A DNA stretch of 64,000 nt from SFEL01 sp964392455 (GCA_964392455.1 CAYMPG010000001.1:62001-126000); one strand, 5' to 3'. Positions 52,833 to 61,789 are shown, counted from the first letter of the stretch. A program made the numbers and translations. The notes: generated by a model from the letters alone, not told the origin.

Positions 52833-54404
52833 ATGAATAAAAGCATAAAACGCATATTTTCCATGCTGATGGCGGCAATGCTGATGCTGAGCCTGTGCGC
52901 CTGCGGCAGCAGCGCACCGGCAGATGCAGCCGGCCCCTATGACTTTGGCGATTATGAGCTCAGCTACAAGGGTGCCTGCATAATGAGCGATAGTAACGGC
53001 GAGGATGCGCTGGTAATGACCTTTGACTTTACCAACAATTCCAAGGAAAACGCCTCCTACGGCTGGACTGTATTCGAAAAGGTGGTACAGGATGGCGAGG
53101 ATTTGGAGAGCACCTATGTAATTGCCGACATGGAAAACCTGACCGGCGTGACCGATGCATACTTTACAGACGTTGAGCCGGGCAATACCCTGGAGGTCAG
53201 CACCGCATTCAAGCTCAATAGCATGAGCAAGGTGGAGATGACCATATCCGACCTACTTGATGACAATGTTTACACCATCACCGTGGATCCCTCTGCCATT
53301 GAGAGGGTGGAAGGCGATTACATCGGCGTAGAAGCCGGTGCAGAGGCTTCCTATTTGGATTGGTGGAATGGCGACTGGTATGGCTGGTGGGTCATCAAGT
53401 ACGGCAGCGGCGAGTATGATGAATACGACGGCTACTGGTGGGATGTATGCGCCAGAATCGAAGCAATTGATGATACAATAGGCTTCTTTGAAGTGTGGGA
53501 TGTGGAGGGCAGCCCCGATGACCTGTGCGGCGCAGTGGAAGTAAGCTTCAACGAATCAGGCACCGGCGAGCATGGCACCATGTTCTCTGAGGATGGCGCA
53601 TTCATGGATGACGTTCTGGAGCATGCAGACTGGATAGTTGACCCCGGCCTTATGAAGGTGGACGATCTTCTGTGCATAGATGGCACCTACGATGGCGAGG
53701 AAGGCAGCTACAGCTATGAGATATATCTCCGTCCCTGGGGCACCCTGTGGGATGACATCACCGGCGACGTGCTGCCCTATGACAACAGCCTTCCCTATAC
53801 CTATGACTGGTATCTGAGCTTTGTAAACGCCGGAGCTGCCATGCCTGATTCCTTCAGCGCTACCGCTCCCGATGGCAGTAGTGCCTCTGAGCAGCAGCCC
53901 GAGGCTGCCCCCGCCGGCGAGGCGGACAATACCCCCGCAGAGGAAGCAGGCACTGCTCCCGCCGCTGCCAGCACCGGAAAAATGAAGGAGTATAATGTAG
54001 ACATTAGTACCTTCTCCGATATTAAGGTCACAATGAAGGTAAGCCTCCCGGAGGGAGAGTGGTGCGTGGAAGATGTATTCAGTGAAAATGTGAAGATACA
54101 CAACAGCGCCACCGTGGAGGAAAGTGGTTTCTGGACTCCGTACATCTGGATAAAGACCTTTGACGATGATGAGGTGTACGGCAGACATTCATCAAAATAC
54201 ACGAATGTCAAGGATACCGATGGCTATACCATAGGCGGCATTGAAATGAAGGGACGCACCGTTGATTACGTGGGATACGAGAATATGCAGGAGTATTACG
54301 GCCAGCTTCCCAACGGCGTGTGGATAAGCATCAACTTTGTAAAGCCCACCGAGGAAATACTGCCCGTTTGCTACGCTATTCTGGACACCATGAGCTTCAG
54401 CTAA
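52833..54404 (+). CDS. Large DUF5067-like lipoprotein
   Basis: 523 residues from ATG 52833, with TTGGAGGG upstream. Lipoprotein signal with lipobox LCAC (Cys24). Residues about 35-160 hold a DUF5067-like beta-domain (FDFTNNSKENASYGW). A tryptophan- and acid-rich middle (WWNGDWYGWW near 175-185) resembles a lipocalin-type or similar ligand domain. An Ala/Pro/Glu linker (about 355-385) leads to a final beta-domain. Very acidic. It follows the TM2 gene by 27 bp and ends at a terminator, so it closes the transcript. Confidence 0.75.
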   Translation: MNKSIKRIFSMLMAAMLMLSLCACGSSAPADAAGPYDFGDYELSYKGACIMSDSNGEDALVMTFDFTNNSKENASYGWTVFEKVVQDGEDLESTYVIADMENLTGVTDAYFTDVEPGNTLEVSTAFKLNSMSKVEMTISDLLDDNVYTITVDPSAIERVEGDYIGVEAGAEASYLDWWNGDWYGWWVIKYGSGEYDEYDGYWWDVCARIEAIDDTIGFFEVWDVEGSPDDLCGAVEVSFNESGTGEHGTMFSEDGAFMDDVLEHADWIVDPGLMKVDDLLCIDGTYDGEEGSYSYEIYLRPWGTLWDDITGDVLPYDNSLPYTYDWYLSFVNAGAAMPDSFSATAPDGSSASEQQPEAAPAGEADNTPAEEAGTAPAAASTGKMKEYNVDISTFSDIKVTMKVSLPEGEWCVEDVFSENVKIHNSATVEESGFWTPYIWIKTFDDDEVYGRHSSKYTNVKDTDGYTIGGIEMKGRTVDYVGYENMQEYYGQLPNGVWISINFVKPTEEILPVCYAILDTMSFS

Positions 54405-54417
54405 AGAAAAAGGGCAA

Positions 54418-54459
54418 TGCTGCTCCCACCCGAATTTTGGGCGGGGGCAGCAGGCTTTT
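54418..54459 (+). terminator. Terminator after the DUF5067-like lipoprotein gene
   Basis: TGCTGCTCCCACCC (54418-54431) pairs with GGGCGGGGGCAGCA (54439-54452), one wobble and one mismatch, followed by CTTTT. Confidence 0.75.
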
Positions 54460-54554
54460 ACAGAAAAATAGATACCGGAGCAGCGCATATACCCCTATGG
54501 GGCGTTAGCTCCAGCGCGGAAAGAAGCGAAGGCTTCCAATGAGGAGAAACCAAT

Positions 54555-55664
54555 ATGAAGAAAAAACTGGCATTGATACTGGTGCTGTCCATGATGCTGA
54601 CGCTGTGCGGGTGCGTAGTCGAAGGGCCTGCGGAGTCCTCCGCCAGCGCAAGCTATGTTCCCGGCAGCATTACTGCAAAGGCTGAGGAGGAAGCTCCCCA
54701 GCAGGAAACGGCAGCGGAAGAAACGGCCGCACAGGAAACGCCCCGGCAGGTATTTTCAAACGAGGCGGGCACATCTCTTGATGTATTGCGTGAGGAGATA
54801 AGCGCAACCTCTGCTGTATTCGGCGTAACATACCTGGGCTATCGTGACAGCTCTGATGATTCTGACCTGCATGGCTGGCTGCAGAGCGCAGTGGCTGAGC
54901 TGAAGGATTATCCCTTTATGGCTGAGCTGGATGATATGCACGTTATAGGCACAGCAGGGCATCTTTACTGCATAGTGCCCCTTGATGACGATGCATCTCT
55001 TATGGTGACCCGTGAGGATGAGGTGCTGTACAGCTCCATGGTGGGGGACCCCATACTGCTGTTTGCAAACCTTGACGGCTATTTACAAACGCTGGATACT
55101 CTGGTGTCCCTCACGGTAAGCAGTGGGGATACATACGAGTGGCAGCCCTGCCTGGATACTGCGAGCTGGCCTGAGCTGCTTATAGGGGATGAGCGGGAGG
55201 TTTTATCCTATGTCTTTACGGCGGCTTCAGATGACGGCTTTGATTATGAGGGCTGGAAGGCCGAGGGATGGACAGGCGTTCTGCCGGAGAACTTAGATGG
55301 TACAATCTGGTACACTACCACGTGGGATGGAAGCCTTACCCATCGCCTTTTCTTTATTTCTGCGGACAGGACGGAGCTTATGTGCATATATCCAGGTGAG
55401 GATGTAAAACAGGCCCTATGGGAGGGCAACTGGCAAATCGAAACGGAGCTGGATAAGCCCAGCCGCCTGCATCTCACCCTTGTGCTGACCGATGGCATGG
55501 ATATGGAGGCCTATATGGATGCGGCAACAGTATCCGAGACGTATTTGGCTATGATTTCAGCTTCAGGCGAAAAGATGCTCCTTGTGAAGGAGGGCGAACA
55601 GTCGCTGCTGCATATGTTCCCTGAGGGAGTGGAGGCTGTGGAGCTGACACTGGAGCAGTACTGA
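54555..55664 (+). CDS. Secreted lipoprotein, unknown function
   Basis: 369 residues. Lipobox LCGC (Cys20), then a low-complexity Glu/Ala/Gln/Thr linker (about 45-65), then a globular extracellular part (about 70-369) that matches no family I recognise. It is acidic. GAGGAG lies ahead of the ATG at 54555. It sits after the terminator of the previous gene, so it may have its own promoter in the 150-bp gap, where none was clear. It ends the accessory cluster. Confidence 0.75.
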   Translation: MKKKLALILVLSMMLTLCGCVVEGPAESSASASYVPGSITAKAEEEAPQQETAAEETAAQETPRQVFSNEAGTSLDVLREEISATSAVFGVTYLGYRDSSDDSDLHGWLQSAVAELKDYPFMAELDDMHVIGTAGHLYCIVPLDDDASLMVTREDEVLYSSMVGDPILLFANLDGYLQTLDTLVSLTVSSGDTYEWQPCLDTASWPELLIGDEREVLSYVFTAASDDGFDYEGWKAEGWTGVLPENLDGTIWYTTTWDGSLTHRLFFISADRTELMCIYPGEDVKQALWEGNWQIETELDKPSRLHLTLVLTDGMDMEAYMDAATVSETYLAMISASGEKMLLVKEGEQSLLHMFPEGVEAVELTLEQY

Positions 55665-55680
55665 TCAACCCCTAAAAAGC

Positions 55681-55732
55681 AAAAAATCCTCCCCATGTGC
55701 CGGAGTGTCGGCAGTGGGGAGGATGTTTTTTA
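55681..55732. terminator. Bidirectional terminator between convergent genes
   Basis: ATCCTCCCC (55686-55694) pairs with GGGGAGGAT (55716-55724), plus an inner TGCCG/CGGCA, with Ts on the right and As on the left. It serves the lipoprotein gene and the convergent EamA gene. Confidence 0.9.
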
Positions 55733-55744
55733 TATTGGGGGCGG

Positions 55745-56587
55745 CTATACGTTCAGCAGCACCATGGCTATGAGTATAAGCCCTGCCGCCACCCATTGAC
55801 GCTTTGTGAGCCGCTCCTTGAAAAGAAACAGGCCGGTAAGCGTAACTGCCACAAGGGTGCCCACGTGGCAGGAGGGGTAGAATATGGAGGCCGGGATATA
55901 CTCGAGGGCCTTAAGGGTTATGCGGGCGGCATAAAAATTGGGTATGCCAAGCAGCGCACCAAACAGCACATCTGCCCGGTGTATCCTCTCATGGCGCACT
56001 ATCATCAGCAGGAATGCCATCAGCCCCGCAGATACGAATATGTACAGCAAAAACTGATCTGACAGCTGGGCGGGGCCAAATTGCTCATATATCTTGCTCA
56101 TGGCATCGGCGCTGCCATTTACCAGCAGGAGCAGGGGAAGGCCAAGCCTGAACTGAACGGTGTTTTCCTCATCCTTAAGGTTGATGAGGATTATGGCGGT
56201 TATCGCCAGCAGCACGCCCACAGCCTGAAGCAGGCTGGGCCGCTCATTGAAGAATATCAATGATATGGCAAGGGGCACCAGCAGCCCCAGCTTCATGAAG
56301 GTGGAGGATAGCACCACGCCGTTTTTTCTTACATTTATCTGCAGCAGCAGGAAGGAGGAAAGGTACAGTACGCCGCCTATTATGCCCAGCAGCACCGGTG
56401 CAGCAGAGCCCCCCGGCAGCAGGGAACGTCCTGCAAGGAGCAGATGGGAGCTGGCCAATATGGTGCTGGTAAGGTAGCTTATTACCAGCCGGGGCATCTT
56501 TGAGGAGGTGTAGCTTTCGCTCAGGCGCATTACTATGGCTATCATTGCGCCAAAAAGTGCAGCAGGAATAAGGTAAAGCAAGGTCAT
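55745..56587 (-). CDS. EamA/DMT family transporter
   Basis: 280 residues with about ten membrane helices in two five-helix halves, ending in ERLTKRQWVAAGLILIAMVLLNV, the conserved C-terminal end of EamA-type drug/metabolite transporters. The mid ERPSLLQAVGVLLAITAIILIN matches the end of the first half. I chose the second ATG (56587), because AGGA is five bases from it, while the first ATG (56593) overlaps that site. Substrate unknown. A clear TATAAT lies upstream on the minus strand (56620-56625 region) but with no good -35. Confidence 0.87.
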   Translation of the reverse strand: MTLLYLIPAALFGAMIAIVMRLSESYTSSKMPRLVISYLTSTILASSHLLLAGRSLLPGGSAAPVLLGIIGGVLYLSSFLLLQINVRKNGVVLSSTFMKLGLLVPLAISLIFFNERPSLLQAVGVLLAITAIILINLKDEENTVQFRLGLPLLLLVNGSADAMSKIYEQFGPAQLSDQFLLYIFVSAGLMAFLLMIVRHERIHRADVLFGALLGIPNFYAARITLKALEYIPASIFYPSCHVGTLVAVTLTGLFLFKERLTKRQWVAAGLILIAMVLLNV

Positions 56588-56699
56588 ATACATCCTATTT
56601 ATATATTGACATAATTATACCATACATACTGTATAAATAAAATATATAACCCGGCCTGTACTGATAGATAAACACAAAACTTAGCGGTGCTGTTTAAAT

Positions 56700-56730
56700 G
56701 AAAAATGCAGGGCGTATATGCCCTGCATTT
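56700..56730 (-). terminator. Terminator of the rubrerythrin gene
   Basis: ATGCAGGGC (56705-56713) pairs with GCCCTGCAT (56720-56728), followed on the minus strand by TTTTTC. Confidence 0.87.
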
Positions 56731-56749
56731 ATATCATGCTATAACCGGT

Positions 56750-57292
56750 TTAGTTGAAGTAGCGCTTCAGCAGGCCCTCAAATGCCTTGCCGTGGCGTGC
56801 CTCGTCACGGGCCATTTCGTGAACGGTGTCATGGATGGCGTCAAGATTCAGCTCCTTGGCACGCTTTGCCAGCATGAACTTGCCCTCGGTGGCGCCGTTT
56901 TCAGCTTCTACACGCATTTCAAGGTTTTTCTTGGTGCTGTCGGTAACCACTTCGCCCAGAAGCTCGGCAAACTTGGCTGCATGCTCGGCTTCTTCGTAGG
57001 CGGCCTTTTCCCAGTACAGGCCGATCTCGGGATAGCCCTCACGATGGGCCACACGGGCCATTGCAAGATACATACCAACCTCGGTGCATTCGCCGGTGAA
57101 GTTGGCACGGAGGCCTTCGATGATTTCGGGGTCAACGCCCTTGGCAACGCCAACTACATGCTCGGCGGCCCAGCTCAGCTTGGTTTCGTCTACGGGAACA
57201 AACTTATCTGCACCGGCCTTGCAGGTGGGGCAGGATTCGGGAGCGGCATCTCCTTCGTGAACATAGCCGCAGATGGTGCAACGGAACTTCAT
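56750..57292 (-). CDS. Reverse rubrerythrin (NADH peroxidase type)
   Basis: 180 residues from ATG at 57292, with AGGAGG upstream. A rubredoxin-like iron site comes first (Cys5, Cys8, Cys21, Cys24), followed by a four-helix ferritin-like diiron domain with ECTEVGMYL, EEAEHAAKF and RDEARHGKAF ligands. The N-terminal rubredoxin order is that of reverse rubrerythrins, which reduce hydrogen peroxide (and oxygen) with electrons from NADH via rubredoxin-type carriers. Typical oxidative-stress protection in anaerobes. Single gene with own promoter and terminator. Confidence 0.94.
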   Translation of the reverse strand: MKFRCTICGYVHEGDAAPESCPTCKAGADKFVPVDETKLSWAAEHVVGVAKGVDPEIIEGLRANFTGECTEVGMYLAMARVAHREGYPEIGLYWEKAAYEEAEHAAKFAELLGEVVTDSTKKNLEMRVEAENGATEGKFMLAKRAKELNLDAIHDTVHEMARDEARHGKAFEGLLKRYFN

Positions 57293-57347
57293 AAAACAGA
57301 TCCTCCTGATATTGATATACTTCATTCGGCATGGCCGATATAAATAA

Positions 57348-57376
57348 ATAGTAAAGCATTTCCCATTTTTTGGCAA
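57348..57376 (-). promoter_or_regulatory. Promoter of the rubrerythrin gene
   Basis: Minus strand TTGCCA (57376-57371), 17-base spacer, TACTAT (57353-57348), about 55 bp before the start codon. Confidence 0.62.
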
Positions 57377-57439
57377 CACCTGCAAGCGCTATTTCACAGA
57401 TAAAACACCTTTGGCTGACCTTGCATATTCAGCCCCCGG

Positions 57440-57468
57440 TTGAACTTTGTACCATGGAATGAGATAAT
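57440..57468 (+). promoter_or_regulatory. Promoter of the TSUP transporter gene
   Basis: TTGAAC (57440-57445), 17-base spacer, GATAAT (57463-57468), 53 bp before the start codon. It lies in the divergent region with the rubrerythrin gene. Confidence 0.6.
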
Positions 57469-57521
57469 ATAAAAAAACTATACAGATGCATCCCGTATGT
57501 GGGTGGGAATGGATATAATAC

Positions 57522-58259
57522 ATGGAACTTACCGGGGAACTTTTTGCATTCATTGCTTTAGCGTGCTTTCTTGGGGCATTTGTGCAGCGTGTAAGCGGCA
57601 TAGGCTACGGCATAATAGTAATGCTGTTTTTTCCGCTGGTGCTGAGCATGGGAGAGGCCACCGCCCTTTCAGGGATGGGGTCGCTGCTGCTATCCGGCCT
57701 TGTGGCGTATACCATGCGGCGCAGCGTAAGCATAAAAAAGGTGATGCTGCCCATGGCACCGTATTGCATAATATCCTGCCTGATGATGCTGCTGGTAAAG
57801 AAGGCTGCCCCGGATATACTGTTGCTGCTGCTTGGCATATCCCTCAGCGCAATGAGCGTATATCTCTATTTCTTCAGCGGCAGGATACATATACGGCCCA
57901 CGTTGAAAAATGCCCTTATAGCGGGAAGCATAGGCGGGGTGCTGTCAGGGCTGTTTTCCATGGGCGGGCCGCCGGTGATGGTGTATTTCCTGAGCTGCAG
58001 CGATACAAAGGATGAATATCTGGCCAATATACAGCTTTTCTTTGTGGTATCAAACAGCATCTCAACGATTGCAAGGGTGGCGAATGGCTTTGTAACGCAG
58101 CGGGTGCTGTGGCTGCTGCTGCCCTCTGTGGCGGCAATGCTGGCGGCCTCGTATACAGGGGGCAGGGTGTATAGAAAAATCAGCTCAGAGGGCCTTAAAA
58201 GGGTGGTATACGGCGTGGTGGGCCTTTGCGGCATACTTACGGTGATACGGGCCATATAG
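57522..58259 (+). CDS. TSUP (TauE/SafE) family transporter
   Basis: 245 residues, about eight membrane helices in two repeats. The first repeat has VSGIGYGIIVM and the second GGVLSGLFSMGGPPVMVYFL, the conserved pattern of the sulfite exporter TauE/SafE family. These export or import sulfite, sulfoacetate or related organosulfur or carboxylate anions. Substrate not assignable here. A weak ribosome binding site (GGGAATGG) precedes the ATG at 57522. Confidence 0.9.
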   Translation: MELTGELFAFIALACFLGAFVQRVSGIGYGIIVMLFFPLVLSMGEATALSGMGSLLLSGLVAYTMRRSVSIKKVMLPMAPYCIISCLMMLLVKKAAPDILLLLLGISLSAMSVYLYFFSGRIHIRPTLKNALIAGSIGGVLSGLFSMGGPPVMVYFLSCSDTKDEYLANIQLFFVVSNSISTIARVANGFVTQRVLWLLLPSVAAMLAASYTGGRVYRKISSEGLKRVVYGVVGLCGILTVIRAI

Positions 58260-58293
58260 CCTTTATACAGCAAAGAATAATGGCACATAATAA

Positions 58294-58330
58294 CAGCCCG
58301 GACGAAAGGTTCTTCCGGGCCGATTTGTGC
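58294..58330. terminator. Weak hairpin between the TSUP and methyltransferase genes
   Basis: GCCCGGA / TCCGGGC inverted repeat between the convergent genes. T-runs are short on both sides, so terminator function is uncertain. Confidence 0.4.
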
Positions 58331-59500
58331 TTAAAGCCGGGCAGTGGATATACTGCCGTATAAATCGGAAATGAGCAGCGCTTCGCAGGAACAGCTTAAG
58401 GTGAGGCCCTTTCCGGGGGCGGGCCGGGTATCGTATGAGGTGGCTGTGAATGTGCCATTTTCCATATGCCCTGCTGCCAGGAAGGCTATGGGGTCATTTG
58501 GGCATACGGTGAGCCTGCCATTCTGCTGCTCAAGGGTAATATTGGGCATTTTACAGGAGGGCGCAGACAGGTATTCTATTTTCATGGGCTGTTGTGAAGA
58601 AAACAGCGAGGTATCGCTGTGGTGCTCCAGCAGCCTTTTTCTCAGGGTCATAAGGGCGGCGGGGGAAGCATCCGCCGCTATCCACTTCCGGCCCAGCTTT
58701 GCCGCTGTGGCGGCTGTGGTGCCGCTGCCGGAAAAGAAATCCGCAACTATATCCCCCTCCTTTGAGGAGGCAAGTATTATGCGCCTGAGCAGTGCCTCGG
58801 GCTTCTGGGTGCTGTAGCCTGTGCGCTCGGGGTCACGCTGATGCAAATGCTCTATATCCGTCCACACGTCGCTGGGGAATACCAGAGAATCCTCATAGTA
58901 TTTGTACACCTTGCCGCCGGAGCGTATTGAGTAAAATACACGGCCGCTTTCATCCACCTGCTGCTTCATGTGATTGCGCCGATCTGCCCCTCTGGGGGTG
59001 CCCACGGCTTCAATATTGAAATAGCTCCCGGAGCTCCTGCGGTATACCAGTATATCGTCGTGCTTCCGGGAAAAGTGCCTGGTGGCACGGCCGCCGGATT
59101 TGTATGCCCATATAATTTCGTTTAAAAAGTTGCCCCTGCCGAATATGCCGTCCATCATCACCTTAAGGTAGGCGGCCATGCGATAATCCACATGGAGATA
59201 TATTGTGCCGTCCCTGCTCAGCAAATCATGGCACAGGGTGAGGACGCCGTGCATCATCTCCATATAGGCATCCTCAGAAAGGTTATCTTCATAGGCGGGT
59301 ATTTTTAGGGTTTTGCCCTTTGGTCCTGTTTTAACGGCAAAGGTATCCCCGGTGCCAAAGGGAGGGTCAAGGTATATGAGCTGCACCCTGCCTGCGTGGC
59401 TTTCAAGGAGCTTGCGCCCGGCCTCCTGAGCCTGCCCCAGCATAAATAGCCCGGGCCCGCCTGTGCTGTATATTTCGCCATTACACTCAATGGGCTGCAT
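58331..59500 (-). CDS. Orphan DNA methyltransferase (N4/N6, beta-type order)
   Basis: 389 residues. The catalytic motif LDPPFGTGD (DPPF at 45-48) comes before the SAM-binding motif DFFSGSGTT (about 254-262), the beta-class order for site-specific adenine-N6 or cytosine-N4 methyltransferases. Recognition residues probably lie between them (SGGRATRHFSRKHDDILVYRR). The C-terminal 90 residues form an extra part not in minimal enzymes. No restriction endonuclease or specificity gene is nearby, so it is solitary. GGAGGGAA precedes the ATG at 59500. Target sequence unknown. Confidence 0.88.
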   Translation of the reverse strand: MQPIECNGEIYSTGGPGLFMLGQAQEAGRKLLESHAGRVQLIYLDPPFGTGDTFAVKTGPKGKTLKIPAYEDNLSEDAYMEMMHGVLTLCHDLLSRDGTIYLHVDYRMAAYLKVMMDGIFGRGNFLNEIIWAYKSGGRATRHFSRKHDDILVYRRSSGSYFNIEAVGTPRGADRRNHMKQQVDESGRVFYSIRSGGKVYKYYEDSLVFPSDVWTDIEHLHQRDPERTGYSTQKPEALLRRIILASSKEGDIVADFFSGSGTTAATAAKLGRKWIAADASPAALMTLRKRLLEHHSDTSLFSSQQPMKIEYLSAPSCKMPNITLEQQNGRLTVCPNDPIAFLAAGHMENGTFTATSYDTRPAPGKGLTLSCSCEALLISDLYGSISTARL

Positions 59501-59525
59501 ACATTCCCTCCTTGATATTGGCTAT

Positions 59526-59566
59526 AAAAAAAGCGGGGAAAGCCCAGGTGGGCCTGTTTCCCCGCT
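59526..59566 (-). terminator. Terminator of the GntR-family gene
   Basis: Minus-strand hairpin AGCGGGGAAA / TTTCCCCGCT with an inner GGCCCAC/GTGGGCC-type pairing, followed by seven Ts. Confidence 0.88.
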
Positions 59567-59572
59567 GACCTG

Positions 59573-60214
59573 CTACATGGTAGCGCTGTGAGCATTTTTA
59601 ACGTGATTTTCCATGGCTTCCTTTGCCGCCTCAGGGTTGCCCTCCTTGATGGCATTGAATACTGCCCTGTGCTCCCTGAGAGAATCATTGGGACGGCTGG
59701 GAATTGTAAGGCTGCTGGTACGGGCAATGCGGGTATTCTGGTGAAGAGATGCCAGAATATGGCTCAGCATACGGCTGCCGCAGGCCTTGTATATAAGCTC
59801 GTGAAATTCATTATCCAGCTTGGAAAGCTGCTCGGCGCCGCCACGGCCGGTATAGAAATCCATAAAGTCTATTTTTTCTGCAAGGGCATCAAGCTGCTCC
59901 TGAGTCCTCCGCTGGGCAGCCCAAAAAGCCGCCAGCCCCTCCAGCATCTGGCGGATATTGTACATATCGTCAATATCGCTCTGGGATATGGCCTGCACCA
60001 CCACGCCCCTGTTTGGAATGGAAACTGCCAGCCCTTCCAGCTCAAGCTGCTTGAGGGCTTCCCTTATGGGGGTGCGGCTTACCTTGAGCTCATCGGCAAG
60101 GCGAGTTTCTACAAGGTAGTCGCCATCCTTATAGCTGCCGTCAAGTATGCCGTTTCGGATATATTCATACACCTTTGCGGTAAGGGATTGCTTGTCGCCG
60201 GGATCAAAAACCAC
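59573..60214 (-). CDS. GntR-family regulator with FCD domain
   Basis: 213 residues from GTG at 60214. This start is chosen because AGGAGG lies exactly seven bases ahead of it; an ATG at 60268 has no ribosome binding site and lies inside the likely promoter region. N-terminal winged helix (about 10-75: SLTAKVYEYIRNGIL, LADELKVSRTPIREALKQLELEGL), C-terminal all-helical FCD domain (about 85-210) with the metal-type histidines NEFHELIY, and HRAVFNAI. FadR-type FCD proteins sense organic acids. No target gene is next to it. Probably autoregulated through the palindrome at 60270-60289. Confidence 0.9.
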   Translation of the reverse strand: MVFDPGDKQSLTAKVYEYIRNGILDGSYKDGDYLVETRLADELKVSRTPIREALKQLELEGLAVSIPNRGVVVQAISQSDIDDMYNIRQMLEGLAAFWAAQRRTQEQLDALAEKIDFMDFYTGRGGAEQLSKLDNEFHELIYKACGSRMLSHILASLHQNTRIARTSSLTIPSRPNDSLREHRAVFNAIKEGNPEAAKEAMENHVKNAHSATM

Positions 60215-60269
60215 TGTTGTGCCTCCTGTGGGGAATTGTTTATATATTGTCTTTTTGTCTCTGTGCATA

Positions 60270-60298
60270 ATTGTATACTAAAATACAATTTTTTTCAA
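60270..60298 (-). promoter_or_regulatory. Promoter and overlapping palindrome of the GntR gene
   Basis: Minus strand TTGAAA (60298-60293), 17-base spacer, TACAAT (60275-60270). The palindrome ATTGTAT (60270-60276) / ATACAAT (60283-60289), with a six-base centre, covers the -10 box. Such TTGTAT...ATACAA sites are typical for FCD-type GntR repressors, so autorepression is likely. Confidence 0.7.
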
Positions 60299-60417
60299 GT
60301 GGATAACCCCCACATTATTTCAATGGATTTTTTGACATTTTTCCCAGGGTATCCTTTGGTTTTCCTTCGCAGATACTACTATCAGCTTACTAAGATAAAA
60401 TGCCGAGGTGCTGCCCT

Positions 60418-61782
60418 ATGAAAAGATACACGATAAGCCTTATGATGCCCATTGCTGCCGCCATGCTGCTATTTGGCTGCGCTCCAAAGTATGCGGATAT
60501 GGAGCAGGCCCAGAGCGCAGGAGCCACACTGGGGGAATGTATATACATAGATGGGGTGGATGTATCAGGGCTCACACCGGCAGAGGCCGTGCTGGCGGTG
60601 GAGCAGGCTCATACGGATGCCCTGAAGGAGCTGAATTATACGGTGATAGCCGGGGAGGACAGGCTGGATATAAGCGCCGCCATGCTGCCAATCAGCTTTG
60701 ATACAAGAAATATGGTGATGGAGGCGCTGGAGCTTAAAAGGCACTGGCCTGAGGGGATAGAGCCGCGGAGACTGTATACCACTATGGGGGCGGAGCTTGA
60801 TGAGCTGCGAAAAAGCCTTGAGGAGCTTTCGAGGGAGCTTCAGTATGAGCCTGAGGATGCATCCTTTACTTATTCTCCAAAGGGGGGCTTTGCCTACACA
60901 GAGCATCGGGACGGCCGCTCGATAGATTACGACAGGCTTTGCGGCAGCGTAATGGAGCTTATTTCCGGCAAAAAGGGTGGAGAGGTATCAGCTGTGACCC
61001 AGGCGGTGCCTGCCGGATATACCCTGGATATGGCGCAGCAGGATACTGTGCTGGTATCGGAATTTACCACCTCCTTTTCAGGCAGCACCTATGGAAAGGC
61101 AAACAGGGTATTTAATATAGTCAAGGCAGCGTCCCTGATAGACGGCAGGGTAGTAGCCCCGGGAGAGGAATTTGACACCAACGCCACCCTTGGAGACAGA
61201 AACGAAGAAAACGGCTGGAAAACCGCGGCAGGCATAAGGGATGGCACATATGTGCAGGAATACGGCGGAGGGGTATGCCAGGTATCCACCACCCTTTACA
61301 ATGCCGTGCTTATGGCAGACCTTGAGGTGACTGAGCGCCACCATCATTCCTGGCCGCTGGGATATGTGGATATTGGCCGGGATGCCACTATCTCTACAGG
61401 AGGGCCAAACCTGAGGTTTGTAAACACGAGCAGTGGGCCTATCACCATATCTGCCCTGACGGATAAGGAGAAAAAAACCGTGACTGTAAGGATATACGGC
61501 AGGGCGCTTGAGGATGGGGCACACATTGAGCTGACCTCAAAAAAGACTGCCGCATTATCTTCCCCCGGCACTGAAAGGGTGTATGACCCATCCCTTGCCC
61601 CTGGGGAGAGCAAAACGGTAAGAAAAGCACGCAGGGGCAGCGTTGCCCAGACCCATAAGCTGTATTACTCTGCGGAGGGAGAGCTCATAAGGAAGGAGCT
61701 TGTAACGGAGGATAGGTACCGCTCAATATCCGGCATAGTAAATGTGGGTCCACGGCTGGAAGCCTACAGTGCTCAGGAATAG
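60418..61782 (+). CDS. VanW family lipoprotein with G5-like tail (copy 2)
   Basis: 454 residues from ATG 60418, with GAGG nine bases upstream. Lipobox LFGC (Cys21). The N-terminal region (about 40-190) has the VDGVDVSGLTPAEAV-type YoaR start. The VanW domain has VAPGEEFDTNATLGDRNEENGW and GGGVCQVSTTLYNA (near residue 285), and HHHSWPLGYVDIGRDATI. The last 80 residues (GESKTVRKARRGSVAQTHKLYY) resemble a G5 domain. Extracellular, membrane-tethered by lipid; reaction unknown. It is convergent with copy 3. Confidence 0.9.
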   Translation: MKRYTISLMMPIAAAMLLFGCAPKYADMEQAQSAGATLGECIYIDGVDVSGLTPAEAVLAVEQAHTDALKELNYTVIAGEDRLDISAAMLPISFDTRNMVMEALELKRHWPEGIEPRRLYTTMGAELDELRKSLEELSRELQYEPEDASFTYSPKGGFAYTEHRDGRSIDYDRLCGSVMELISGKKGGEVSAVTQAVPAGYTLDMAQQDTVLVSEFTTSFSGSTYGKANRVFNIVKAASLIDGRVVAPGEEFDTNATLGDRNEENGWKTAAGIRDGTYVQEYGGGVCQVSTTLYNAVLMADLEVTERHHHSWPLGYVDIGRDATISTGGPNLRFVNTSSGPITISALTDKEKKTVTVRIYGRALEDGAHIELTSKKTAALSSPGTERVYDPSLAPGESKTVRKARRGSVAQTHKLYYSAEGELIRKELVTEDRYRSISGIVNVGPRLEAYSAQE

Positions 61783-61789
61783 CGCAAAC

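Noticed and set aside
54460..54554. Possible tRNA or small RNA between the two lipoprotein genes
   Set aside because: No cloverleaf, no T-loop sequence and no terminator; the stretch shows nothing beyond the ribosome binding site of the second gene.
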